From JBBSJV01 sp038256935 (GTDB lineage: Bacteria; Patescibacteriota; JACMRA01): DNA of 27,445 bases. Each line of letters opens with the position of its first letter. The first letter of the stretch is position 1. The stretch covers positions 1 through 27,445 of the forward strand of contig JBBSJV010000007.1 in the NCBI GenBank assembly GCA_038256935.1, in the 5' to 3' direction. The translations under genes and the position numbers were made by a program. Under the pieces are notes generated by a model. It searched no databases, was not told the origin of the DNA, and saw only the letters and a list, made by a program, of their open reading frames with translations. Below are positions 1-8,859 of the stretch, one piece after another.

Positions 1-156
1 ACATTGATTTGGATCTGTAAATACATGAATTCTGACATTTTCTTCTGGTCTTTCAAAAATCTCTAATATTTTCCTCTGTTCTAGTGTTAACGAAATCTTA
101 TCTTTAATAACAGAATCAAACAAGTTAAAACCAGCATTTAGTGAATCATAAGTCAT
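1..156 (-). CDS. Unidentified protein, N-terminal 52 residues (cut by window edge)
   Basis: An open frame starts with ATG at 156 on the minus strand and runs off the left edge. It begins four bases after the cobW-like stop codon, so it is probably the second gene of that operon. The visible part is mixed charged and hydrophobic (it starts MTYDSLNAGFNLF) with no signal peptide or transmembrane segment. A stretch near residues 24-40 is rich in Leu, Glu and Lys and probably helical. I do not recognise the family. Operon position and a continuously open frame are the only support. Confidence 0.5.
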   Translation of the reverse strand, partial: MTYDSLNAGFNLFDSVIKDKISLTLEQRKILEIFERPEENVRIHVFTDPNQC

Positions 157-160
157 AAAA

Positions 161-1396
161 TTATTTCTTATTTTCTAAAACCCCACCTTTACCAGCAGCC
201 TGCATCAAAGTAGGCAAGATCTCTTTATTAATGACCTCACTGTGATCAAGATTTACTACCAAACAACTATTTAAATTTTTAATAATTTCCTCTCTTTCCA
301 TATCTACCCCTATAAAAACGATTTCTTGTCTTCTATCCCCACTTTCACCTTGAAAAAGGTCTTCGATTCTGTCTATATGCTCTTGATCAGATGGCCAGTA
401 TTCTTGAGGGGCTGCATCCCACCACATGCCTACTTTTTCGCCAAAATAAACGTTTGCTCCTGCTTGGGAGTATTCATATAGATAATCATTGTCTGAGTCA
501 ATCCAATAAAACCCTTTGGCTCTGATCACTCCAGGCAATTTGGCTCCACTTGTAAAAAATTCTTGCAATTTCTTTAGCTTAAATGGTTGCCTAGCTCTAT
601 AAACAAAACTTCCAATTCCATACTCTTCGGTTTCTGGTTTATGATCGTTTAGTAACTCTTGGATCCAGCCGCTACTTGCCATTGCTTTATCTAGATCAAA
701 TAGTCCAGTGTTTAATATTTCTTTAAGATCAACTTTACTTTGTTGAGTCGGGATAATCTTAGCACTCGGGTTTAGTTTTTGTACTAGTTTGATCAATGCC
801 TGCTCAGTAGTTTCATTAATTAGATCGGTTTTATTTAATAAGATCACATCGCTAAATTCGACTTGATCGGTCAGTAAATGGGATAGTGTTCTGGTATCGT
901 TTGCATCTAATTCTTGCCCTACTTCTTTTAGGCTTTTACCTTGGCTGTAAGTACTTAAAAAGCTGGAACTATCAACTACTGTCACCATGGTATCTAGGCG
1001 GGCAAATTGACTGAGGCTCTGACCATTTTCGTCTTCAAAACTAAAAGTCTGAGTCACAGGTAGGGGTTCGCTGATCCCACTACTTTCAATTACTAGATAA
1101 TCATATTTGTCTGCTTTGGCTAGTTTTTCAATTTCGATAAGTAAGTCCTCGCGTAGGGTGCAGCAGATACAGCCATTAGTCATCTCGACCATTTTTTCTA
1201 TCCCTTGAGATAAGCTAGAGCCTGAGTTTTTGATAAGATCAGCATCAATATTGATACTTGCCATGTCATTGACGATTAAGGCAACTTTGAGTCCTTGTCT
1301 GTTTTCAAGGATATGTTTGAGTAGGGTAGTTTTTCCACTTCCAAGAAATCCTGAGATCACAGTTACTGGTAATTGTTTTGAAGCTTCGGAAGACAT
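161..1396 (-). CDS. CobW/P47K-family metallochaperone GTPase
   Basis: A G3E-family GTPase (COG0523) of about 411 residues. Counting from the ATG at 1396: Walker A GFLGSGKTT at 16-24, the metal-binding CxCC motif in GCICC at 75-79, a Walker B-like ES/SGISEP segment, NKTD for guanine recognition, and a C-terminal CobW_C domain containing GFYWID. Family members load Zn2+, Co2+ or other metals into client proteins in the cytoplasm using GTP hydrolysis; the metal here cannot be read from sequence. A TTG at 1414 would add six residues but lies inside the promoter, so the ATG at 1396 is preferred: a TTGACA box sits 31 nt upstream, the leaderless spacing used elsewhere in this window. A perfect 13-nt palindrome lies in the promoter. 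Family assignment is firm. Confidence 0.93.
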   Translation of the reverse strand: MSSEASKQLPVTVISGFLGSGKTTLLKHILENRQGLKVALIVNDMASINIDADLIKNSGSSLSQGIEKMVEMTNGCICCTLREDLLIEIEKLAKADKYDYLVIESSGISEPLPVTQTFSFEDENGQSLSQFARLDTMVTVVDSSSFLSTYSQGKSLKEVGQELDANDTRTLSHLLTDQVEFSDVILLNKTDLINETTEQALIKLVQKLNPSAKIIPTQQSKVDLKEILNTGLFDLDKAMASSGWIQELLNDHKPETEEYGIGSFVYRARQPFKLKKLQEFFTSGAKLPGVIRAKGFYWIDSDNDYLYEYSQAGANVYFGEKVGMWWDAAPQEYWPSDQEHIDRIEDLFQGESGDRRQEIVFIGVDMEREEIIKNLNSCLVVNLDHSEVINKEILPTLMQAAGKGGVLENKK

Positions 1397-1433
1397 TACT
1401 ATAATAAATCGCAACTAAGTTGCTTTTTGTCAA
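1397..1433 (-). promoter_or_regulatory. cobW-like gene promoter with palindromic operator candidate
   Basis: On the minus strand TTGACA (1428-1433) is followed by 31 nt to the ATG, with an AT-rich -10 region (TTTATT or TATTAT). Between the boxes is the perfect palindrome GCAACTAAGTTGC (1411-1423; 6-bp arms, 1-nt centre). A repressor bound there would block RNA polymerase. It does not match the usual Zur box. Confidence 0.6.
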
Positions 1434-1498
1434 CACAGCTTCTCTACTCATACCCCTCAACTTGCCTAAACCTTACTTGTCTACAAAGCTGAAATAAT

Positions 1499-2581
1499 AT
1501 GTTAATGGCTTTAGTCTATGTCTTGGTTTTGCTAGGTATTTTTTATTTGTTGGCCGAGATTTGTGAGGAGTATTTCGTCAAAAGTTTGGATATTATCGGA
1601 AAGAAACTAAAGCTTCCTGATGATGTAACAGGGGCAACTTTGATGGCCGTTGGATCTTCTGCCCCAGAGCTATTTACTTCTATAATTGCCATCTACATTG
1701 GCTCAAGTGACATTGGCTCAGGTACTATTTTAGGCTCAGCTGTCTTTAATATTTTGGTTATCATTGGAGCTTCAGCTATTGTGACTAAAGCTGCATTAAA
1801 ATGGAGACCTGTGATTCGGGATTTGGGATTTTATTGTTATAGTATTATTGTTTTATATATCACCATGCGCGATGGAAGTATCAACCTTAGCGAGGCATGG
1901 TTGTTTGTAGCCTCTTACGTTGGATATATCTTACTGCTAGTTTGGTGGAGTAGAAAATACCCGTCTGAGACTGAAGATATCCTAGATGAGATCTCTAGCC
2001 AGAGTGTTAGTACTGGTAAAGTTAATGAGAAAAATAGATTTTTTGGAGGTATAGTAAGCTCGATCGATGGTTTCTTTGACTTTGTTTTTCCAAATTTATC
2101 CAAAAACCCCCACCTTTACTGGCTAAGTTTTATATTATCACTGGCTTGGATTGGACTGTTGAGCTGGGCCATGGTGGAAAGTGCCATTGGTCTTGCCACG
2201 ATTTTACAGATACCTCAAGTTATCATCGGTCTCACTATTCTGGCCGCAGGAACTAGCATACCAGATCTATTGTCTTCAATGATAGTAGCCAAACAAGGAA
2301 GAGGTGACATGGCTGTTAGTAATGCAGCAGGTAGTAACATTTTTAACATCTTCATTTGCCTGGGTCTTCCATGGGTCTTAATTATTTCAAATACCGGAGA
2401 AAATATTCCTGTTAATACTAACAATTTTGATACCTCCATTATCCTATTGTTTATAACGGTTGTAGCAATTGTTTTCCTTCTGGTTGTTAATAATTTTAAG
2501 GTAGGTAAAAAGTCTGGTTACGCTTTGATCCTTTTGTATTTACTATATCTTGGGTATAATATTTTCAGAGCCTTGGTTTAG
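1499..2581 (+). CDS. Calcium/sodium antiporter, CaCA superfamily (YrbG type)
   Basis: An integral membrane cation exchanger of 360 residues, the usual size for prokaryotic YrbG/CaX-like antiporters. Two inverted Na_Ca_ex halves are visible. The first alpha repeat carries GSSAPEL at 52-58 with GSAVFN about 20 residues later. The second carries AAGTSIPDLLSS near 248-259 followed by GSNIFN. The acidic residues of the repeats (Glu57 and the Asp of IPD) are the expected ion ligands. The halves are joined by a hydrophilic loop near 155-190. It probably exports Ca2+ in exchange for Na+ or H+. An in-frame ATG two codons downstream is an alternative start. A TTGCCT box lies 31 nt upstream, but the -10 is weak. 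It is divergent from the cobW-like gene and seems monocistronic. Confidence 0.92.
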   Translation: MLMALVYVLVLLGIFYLLAEICEEYFVKSLDIIGKKLKLPDDVTGATLMAVGSSAPELFTSIIAIYIGSSDIGSGTILGSAVFNILVIIGASAIVTKAALKWRPVIRDLGFYCYSIIVLYITMRDGSINLSEAWLFVASYVGYILLLVWWSRKYPSETEDILDEISSQSVSTGKVNEKNRFFGGIVSSIDGFFDFVFPNLSKNPHLYWLSFILSLAWIGLLSWAMVESAIGLATILQIPQVIIGLTILAAGTSIPDLLSSMIVAKQGRGDMAVSNAAGSNIFNIFICLGLPWVLIISNTGENIPVNTNNFDTSIILLFITVVAIVFLLVVNNFKVGKKSGYALILLYLLYLGYNIFRALV

Positions 2582-2645
2582 TTTCTTATAGTTGTAGTCA
2601 TATATAAAAATTGAAATTAGTAGATAAAAATGATTTCCTAAGTAG

Positions 2646-3446
2646 GTGCAAAATTTGCTAGACCAAGAAAGTCTTTCTAGTAATTTGGAAGACTATGTTC
2701 AATATTCAGTGTCACAAGGAATATTAACTAGTTTGAGTTATCTGTATGGTAAATGGAAAGAGTATCAAATACTAAGTTCAACTAAACAAAATCATAATAA
2801 CAGCTATGAGACTAATCAGAGATTAAATGATTTAAGGAAAGGATTGCAATTATTTGATTTAGATATTGTAAATATAATGGCAACAAACCATGCTATGATT
2901 GAGGATTTCGCGTACAAACATAGAATTCGAGAGTTAATTTGTATTGATCATTTTCGCTTTGATGAAGCTAGCTTTCGAGCAAAAATAACGATTGAAATAC
3001 CAGATCCTAGCCGTTTTATTAAAGAATATAAGATCTTCAAAGTAACTAGGCCGGGCATAAAAAGAGAGAGTCAAAGAAATGTACCAAATTGGATAAATAT
3101 TATACCAGTTTTATTGTCATTAGGTATTGATATAAGAAGATTAAAGCAAAAATTTAATGACGTTTACGATTCCACATTGTCAGATACTTGTAAGAGAATG
3201 GCAATTTCTCAATATTTTATAGATGACTTGAAATTGGAATTATACAAACAAAACACCCCCTATAATCAAAATAATCTCGCAGAATATGGGATACCGTATA
3301 ATATGTTTTATGGTCTAAAATCATTTGCAAAAGTGGATAATAGACCTACTGCTTATGATAGATTAGAAAAAGTTTTTGAGATAGAGGACATGTTGGGAGA
3401 AAACGAGGTTATTGAAAGGTATTTTTTGGGAAATGCAGCAGGGTGA
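2646..3446 (+). CDS. Orphan protein, first of a tandem paralogous pair
   Basis: A 266-residue cytoplasmic protein with GTG start and no signal peptide or transmembrane segment. I do not recognise the family. It is clearly paralogous to the next gene: both contain VPxWxxIxPVLLxLxIxIRxLKxxF in the middle, and near the C-terminus a GI...F...L...Y.xLxKxFxIExxLG...IExxFxG block. The N-terminal third is helical and more diverged. The C-terminal block (about residues 215-255) could be a helix-turn-helix or other small helical domain, but I see no definitive motif. A TTGAAA box lies 29 nt before the GTG, compatible with leaderless transcription. AT content is higher than in the antiporter gene, which may mean recent acquisition. 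Confidence 0.8.
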   Translation: MQNLLDQESLSSNLEDYVQYSVSQGILTSLSYLYGKWKEYQILSSTKQNHNNSYETNQRLNDLRKGLQLFDLDIVNIMATNHAMIEDFAYKHRIRELICIDHFRFDEASFRAKITIEIPDPSRFIKEYKIFKVTRPGIKRESQRNVPNWINIIPVLLSLGIDIRRLKQKFNDVYDSTLSDTCKRMAISQYFIDDLKLELYKQNTPYNQNNLAEYGIPYNMFYGLKSFAKVDNRPTAYDRLEKVFEIEDMLGENEVIERYFLGNAAG

Positions 3447-3529
3447 TTAATCAAATTATAATTTGTTATGTTGAACTTATCGTCATCAATATTGCTGGAA
3501 AGAAAAAGGATATTGTGATTAGTTAAATT

Positions 3530-4345
3530 GTGACTGAAATTGATTTAGAGAAACTTGCACGACACCGAGAAGATGAAATATCATATTTTGAAGCATTATC
3601 ATTTATTACAGCAATAAATGTTGCTCTTAACGGTTTTAGAGAGACAATGATTACAGTTATCAAACCTAATAAAAGTAAAGATAATTCTGATTTAGATATT
3701 TTACGCAGGACTATACACGCAGATTCGCAAGGGTACATGAATAAACTTGAAGAAATAATTGCTGAAAAACAAAAAATTGTAAAAATAATAACAAAAAAAT
3801 ATAAATTAGAGAAAATATTTCCTGTAAGTGTCTTTGAATTTGACCGATCAAGATTTATTGCTAAGGTAAACTCTTTAGGTTACAGCAATGTTTCGGTTTT
3901 TGCTAAAGAGCATAACTTTTCATTTGCTAAATCAAAGCGCAAAGATACTCAAGAATATTTTGTGCCTGCATGGCTTAGCATAGTACCAGTTTTACTAGCA
4001 TTAAAAATTAATATTAGAGATCTCAAAAAAACATTTATAAGTATTGAAAAACAGAGTGAATTAAATGATAACGATAAAAGAAAACAGCTTTCAAGGTTTA
4101 TGCTGGAGGCACTAGGTTATGCTGATAATAGATACAGTGAAACGTATCGTCAAAAAAAATTAATTGATCACGGCATAGGCCCAACAACCTTCAAAACTTT
4201 ATACGCTACTAGAAAAAGAGAAGGGTATAACACTTTTTATGAAAAGTTACAAAAAATTTTTTATATTGAAAACAAGCTAGGCAGAGTACCAATTGAATCA
4301 TTTTTTAATGGCCCTCACCTTCCAAACAAAAGGGATGACAACTAG
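3530..4345 (+). CDS. Orphan protein, second of a tandem paralogous pair
   Basis: A 271-residue soluble protein with GTG start, 83 nt downstream of its paralogue in the same direction. The shared central segment here reads VPAWLSIVPVLLALKINIRD, and the C-terminal block reads HGIGPTTFKTLY then KLQKIFYIENKLG. The N-terminus (residues 1-100) is Lys/Glu-rich and helical. The copies are clearly diverged outside these blocks, so the duplication is old or the genes evolve fast. No catalytic motif is visible and no function is assigned. It converges with the ATP-grasp pseudogene downstream, with about 70 nt between them and no obvious terminator. Confidence 0.8.
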   Translation: MTEIDLEKLARHREDEISYFEALSFITAINVALNGFRETMITVIKPNKSKDNSDLDILRRTIHADSQGYMNKLEEIIAEKQKIVKIITKKYKLEKIFPVSVFEFDRSRFIAKVNSLGYSNVSVFAKEHNFSFAKSKRKDTQEYFVPAWLSIVPVLLALKINIRDLKKTFISIEKQSELNDNDKRKQLSRFMLEALGYADNRYSETYRQKKLIDHGIGPTTFKTLYATRKREGYNTFYEKLQKIFYIENKLGRVPIESFFNGPHLPNKRDDN

Positions 4346-4414
4346 AATAAAAATGATTTATCTATTCGATTCAACGATGTTATTTAAAGTAAAAGTGAAA
4401 TAAGAATTAAAGCC

Positions 4415-5274
4415 TTATTTTATATCAGGATTTGGATTTATTTCGAGGATTTTACTTTCATCTGTAGCTACTAAATAATCTAGGGATAACATAAATAGGT
4501 CCGAGAAAAATTTGTCTTTTATTTTTTTAATTTCTAAAGCTAAGGATTTGATTTGCTCAGTTTCTTCTCGAGCATATACCCATTTTGCAGCCTCATCATT
4601 ATAGTCAAAATAACCTTTTGGTAATTTTTTTTCTAAAAAACAATAGGTATCATCTTTGAAATTAAAAAACGAATCTCTCCTGTAGATGGTATAAAGGGTT
4701 GTATAATTACGCCTTTAGTTGGGGTTTTAGATGCAATATCAAGTATAGCAGAGACCACTCTTTCTTGTAACTTTTGAGTATCTAAATTTATATAATCGAC
4801 AAATCTTACCCCCACGCTTCTGCCTGAGATTTCTACAGGTTTGATAACCAATTTATTTTCACTGCTATCTAATAGATTGGAGTCGATTGCAAGGTCTTTG
4901 AATTTTAATTTTTCTAACATTACTACCTGGCAGAGAATCTTTCTCTTTTGGAAGCCTACTTCATCTAAGATCTGTTTGAGTCTGGTTTTACTAAACGGAT
5001 CAAATGAAGGATCTAAACCAAACAAAATTGCAAATTCGCTGCTGCTAAGCTTAGTTGATACTTTAATCAGATGCTTGATTTTTTCAAAAATAAAAAGATC
5101 TTTTTTTACAAGAAAACTCCACCTGCACCTAATATATTTGGAGATTACCAGCCAAATAGATTTTTGAGTAAGTACCTTGAATACAAGTCTTATAAGTATT
5201 AATTGATTATAAGAATTTAATTGATTTAATATTTTATTAGGGTTGAATATTGGTTCTTTAGTCGTTTTACTCAT
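4415..5274 (-). pseudogene. ATP-grasp domain protein, interrupted by a -1 frameshift
   Basis: The first frame (5274 down to 4633) encodes 213 residues ending MIPIVF. It contains ATP-grasp hallmarks: KLVIKPVEISGRSVGV (nucleotide-binding Lys and small-residue loop) and IIQPFIPSTGEIRFLI. The missing C-terminus lies in the next frame. From about 4652 to a stop at 4415-4417 it reads DDTYCFLEKKLPKGYF and ends ILEINPNPDIK, with the Mg2+-binding E-x-N pair. Joining the frames after FLISK gives a coherent protein of about 286 residues. The break is at a short A-run (TCAAAGATG), where one missing A explains it. It starts 24 nt after the RND gene stop, so it is the third gene of the marR operon. The family ligates a carboxylate to an amine or similar; the substrate is unknown. 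Decay, recoding or sequencing error are all possible. Confidence 0.75.
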
Positions 5275-5298
5275 AATGAAGGTTACCTTTTGATCAGT

Positions 5299-8200
5299 TT
5301 ACCACATCACCCTCCCCTCAATAAACGAATCTCTAATGCCCCAGTAGATCCAGTAGATTGGAAATAGTGGAATGGCTAGGATTTTGTTGTACCATGTGCT
5401 TACGTGGTAGTTGCGAGAGGACCATCTAAAGAAGATAAACAGAGTTGGTGTTGTGATAAGAGAAACTAACCCTGATGAGATGAGACCGAAGATAATGGTT
5501 ACAGCAATAGATCTATAAAATGGACTAGTAATTGCAAGTGGAGCTAGACTTACTACAGCTGTGACAGTTGTTAGAAATACTGCTCTCATGCGTAGTCCTG
5601 TAGCATAAGCAATTGCCTGCCTCTCTTCCCAGCCTTCTTTTATTTTTTGATTTCCCGCATCGATTAGATAGATAGCTACATTTACAACAAGCCCTGTTAG
5701 AATAATAATTCCAAGGATTTCTAAAAAGCCAAACTCACCTCCAGCTAAAAATGCTACTGCTGGGAAGACCCCGATAAAGGTAAGTGGGATTGTAAACAGG
5801 ATTGCAAATGGCATGGTAAAGGAGTTGAAAAAGATAACTAAGACTGCGTAAATAAGGAAGATTGCCAGCACCAAAGCAATTCCAAGTTCGGTAAAGGATC
5901 TACCGATTGAGGCAGTATCACCTTCAGCATATTGGATAACAGAATCCTGACTAAGGCCTAAATCTCGAGATCTAGAGCTATCATTTTGAGCATAATAATC
6001 AACTACTGCAGCTGTGACTTGCCCTGCAATTTGAGGATTGGCTTCATACTCCGAAACTAACCTTGCTTGTACTTGATTTACAGTTTGGCCATCAAGTCGC
6101 TGGATCAAAGCTTTGGAGGCTGTCTGATTGACATTAGCAATGTCTGAAAGCTGACTAGGTGAAGTAGGATTAGCTGGGTTCAAAATATCTGTATCTAACA
6201 AATCTTGAGTGGTTAATTGATTTGATTCTAACTGCCTGATAAAGACAGGGGTGGAAGTGTCATCGATATTGATTGAGGTGATTTCTGAGCTGAATTCATT
6301 GGTGCTTCCACTTATTTGCTGGCTTACTAAAAAGACAGGGTCGATACTTCCATTGCTTGGATTAAGAGTTGAGGCAAGCAAACTTTGCTCAATTAGTCTT
6401 TGCCTATCAAGGTTTATCTCAACTACGCTTCCAGACTTATCTGTATAACCATCATCGACTTTGGTTACAATTCTACTCCCTCCATTACAAGTCTCATCGA
6501 TAGTAATGACAGATCCAGTTTTACAAATATTTTGTAGGGTCTTTGCTACTTCAATTGAAGCCAATTGCAAAGTGTCAGGATCATCTTCTGTCATAGCTAC
6601 TGTGACTTGATAACTAGCTGTTGGTGGACCTGCTGAAATAGCACTGGCATTAATATCAAGCAGTCCGCTGCTGCTATCTTCAAATTCTACTCTAAGATCT
6701 CTATTCCAATTAGAAACTAATTCAAGGGTATTAATATCGCTATTTCCACCTCTATCTGATTTTGGGAGCAAATTTATATAGAAATCTACGTCTCCACCAC
6801 CTTGGGTTGGAAATGGACTAATATCTTGCACCCCTTCTTGATTGTTAATATATTCTAAAGCATTTATAGTCGCCTCTCTTCTTTGTTGCATAGTCGCTGT
6901 AGGTGAGTAAGTCAGACTAAGCTGAACAATGTTTGAGTTTTGTTCTCTGGCAAATTGAACTGAGGTGACTTGTTCCGTAGTAAACAGATACCCCGCTACA
7001 CTTAATGGTACAGCAAGCATTACAAAGATAAATATTAATCTCACAAGTCTTGGGGTATTGAGTATGAAATTATTAAGACCTATCAGCCATCTTGCAACAG
7101 CCCACAGATTAGCTTCTTCATCCAATTTGGCCTTTGGATTGGGTCTTAAAAACAAACTTCCAAGCCATGATAAAAAGACCAGCGCTACAATATAGGAACC
7201 GATAATTGCAGGGATTACAGTGGCTGGAATAAAGGCAAAAATTTGTCCAATAAACCCGCTAATAATAGCAAAAGGTATAAATACAATCACGTTTGTAAGA
7301 GTTGATGAAAACAACCCATCGCCAATGTCTTTGATAGCTTCTAAAGCCGCAGTTTTACCCTTGAATCCGCTATCTAATTTTCTCTGGATTGACTCCAGAA
7401 CGACTAAAGTTGGATCTACTACTAGCCCTATTACAAGGACTAGGGAGAATAATACCAAGAAGTTGAGTTGCTCACCGATAGCTAGGATATAAATGGTGGA
7501 AAAAACAATCGACATCGGCATAGCAATAGTTGCAACAAGTGCTGATCTCCAAGACACAAAAACAAGCATTACCAAAAACACCAGCTGCAGTGCTCCAAGT
7601 AAAAACCCAGCATATCCCCACCACTCAGTTGAGATTCTACTTCCAATCAGTCCCCCAATTACTTGATTTACTTGTCTGTCATTTTCCTGAGCACTTGAAA
7701 AAGATTGAGCGATCAAAACCCTATCTTGGTTAAATTCAAAACCATCTAATTCGAAATTATTTCTATAGTCAGTATTTTCCAACTCAGCTGCAATTTTAGC
7801 TACTTCATCTTGATACTGATTGAGATTTGTCCCACTTGCAGTTTTGACTTGTATAGTGACAGTTTCAGTACCAGCAAAGTCTAACCCTGGGTAAGCAAAA
7901 AAACTAAAAGTGCTTGCTTCTCTTCCATTTTCATTAAAGAAATAATTTGTCTCAATACTGGCTACTTCATTTAGTCTTACAAAATTTTGCGTATCCTGAG
8001 TTTGAGTTTGAATAAGTGGTCTTCGCTGGGTATTGGTTGCTTGTGGCAAAGTACTTGGCTGAGTTTGGGTTGGGATTTGGGGAAGTGGGATAATCAAGTT
8101 TTCCAAAGCTTCAATAGCTTCTTGTTGGTTGTTATATTGAACGATTATATTTTGAGTTAAACCGTCAATTTCTGTATTAAAACCAACTGGAATGGAATTA

Positions 8201-8859
8201 TTTAGATTTTCAATAGCTGTTTCTAAGCTAGCAGTAGTTAATCCATTTTGTGTTAACTCATCTGTATTAGGGATAATTAATAATCTATTATTAAAACTTG
8301 TTAATGGGCTAATCTCCCCGCTCCCAGCTAAGTTTTCTAACTCTGAAACAAATTTAGCTTGAGTTTCATACAAACTTTGAGGGTCTGTTGCTACAATGTT
8401 GTAAATGAAATCAGCATTACCAGTAGATGGCACAACTACCTTGGATTCTACATTTTCTGGAAAAGAAATACCATCCAGAGCAGCTTGGATTTTCCCCCTT
8501 ACTTCTGCCGTATCGGAGTTTTCATCAATACTGACTACGATGTTTGAAAAAGAGCCAGTGCTGGTTGAGCTAAAAGCCTTTACACCATCGATATCTTTGA
8601 TGTTTTGCTCTATAGGTTTAGTTACTTCATCCAAAACTTTTGTACTTGATGCTCCAGGGTATTGAGTTTGAACCAAGGCTAACTTGATCTCAATATTTGG
8701 AAACCCACTTAATTGATTAAAGAAAATGGAGACAAGACCTACCACAGCTATTAACAAAAAGGCTAGTGAAGTGAGCCTAGTTCGATTAATAAAAAACTTG
8801 GTAATATTATAGTTGAAGCCCTCTCCCTCAGTTTGAACTGGCTGCTGGTTAAAAATCAT
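5299..8859 (-). CDS. RND-superfamily efflux permease (HAE1/AcrB-like)
   Basis: A 1186-residue inner-membrane transporter with the RND layout: TM1 near residues 29-47 followed by FPNIEI and VQTQYPGAS, a large extracytoplasmic loop, a TM2-6 bundle near 410-590, a second TM and loop from about 625, and TM8-12 near 985-1160. The length is slightly above AcrB because of a Gln/Thr-rich insert near residue 265. The TM4 proton-relay site reads GLVVDPTLVV (about 473-482), keeping the first Asp but replacing the second with Pro. The TM10 site reads GLVVNVAIYLID (about 1057), without the AcrB lysine. No membrane-fusion protein or outer-membrane channel gene is adjacent. The gene overlaps marR by 11 nt, indicating translational coupling. 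Substrate unknown; drugs, lipids or peptides are possible. Confidence 0.93.
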   Translation of the reverse strand: MIFNQQPVQTEGEGFNYNITKFFINRTRLTSLAFLLIAVVGLVSIFFNQLSGFPNIEIKLALVQTQYPGASSTKVLDEVTKPIEQNIKDIDGVKAFSSTSTGSFSNIVVSIDENSDTAEVRGKIQAALDGISFPENVESKVVVPSTGNADFIYNIVATDPQSLYETQAKFVSELENLAGSGEISPLTSFNNRLLIIPNTDELTQNGLTTASLETAIENLNNSIPVGFNTEIDGLTQNIIVQYNNQQEAIEALENLIIPLPQIPTQTQPSTLPQATNTQRRPLIQTQTQDTQNFVRLNEVASIETNYFFNENGREASTFSFFAYPGLDFAGTETVTIQVKTASGTNLNQYQDEVAKIAAELENTDYRNNFELDGFEFNQDRVLIAQSFSSAQENDRQVNQVIGGLIGSRISTEWWGYAGFLLGALQLVFLVMLVFVSWRSALVATIAMPMSIVFSTIYILAIGEQLNFLVLFSLVLVIGLVVDPTLVVLESIQRKLDSGFKGKTAALEAIKDIGDGLFSSTLTNVIVFIPFAIISGFIGQIFAFIPATVIPAIIGSYIVALVFLSWLGSLFLRPNPKAKLDEEANLWAVARWLIGLNNFILNTPRLVRLIFIFVMLAVPLSVAGYLFTTEQVTSVQFAREQNSNIVQLSLTYSPTATMQQRREATINALEYINNQEGVQDISPFPTQGGGDVDFYINLLPKSDRGGNSDINTLELVSNWNRDLRVEFEDSSSGLLDINASAISAGPPTASYQVTVAMTEDDPDTLQLASIEVAKTLQNICKTGSVITIDETCNGGSRIVTKVDDGYTDKSGSVVEINLDRQRLIEQSLLASTLNPSNGSIDPVFLVSQQISGSTNEFSSEITSINIDDTSTPVFIRQLESNQLTTQDLLDTDILNPANPTSPSQLSDIANVNQTASKALIQRLDGQTVNQVQARLVSEYEANPQIAGQVTAAVVDYYAQNDSSRSRDLGLSQDSVIQYAEGDTASIGRSFTELGIALVLAIFLIYAVLVIFFNSFTMPFAILFTIPLTFIGVFPAVAFLAGGEFGFLEILGIIILTGLVVNVAIYLIDAGNQKIKEGWEERQAIAYATGLRMRAVFLTTVTAVVSLAPLAITSPFYRSIAVTIIFGLISSGLVSLITTPTLFIFFRWSSRNYHVSTWYNKILAIPLFPIYWIYWGIRDSFIEGRVMW

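Noticed and set aside
8359..8665. Plus-strand frames opposite the RND gene (several, 5-9 kb)
   Set aside because: All lie antisense to a full-length conserved transporter and have no recognisable domain or promoter.
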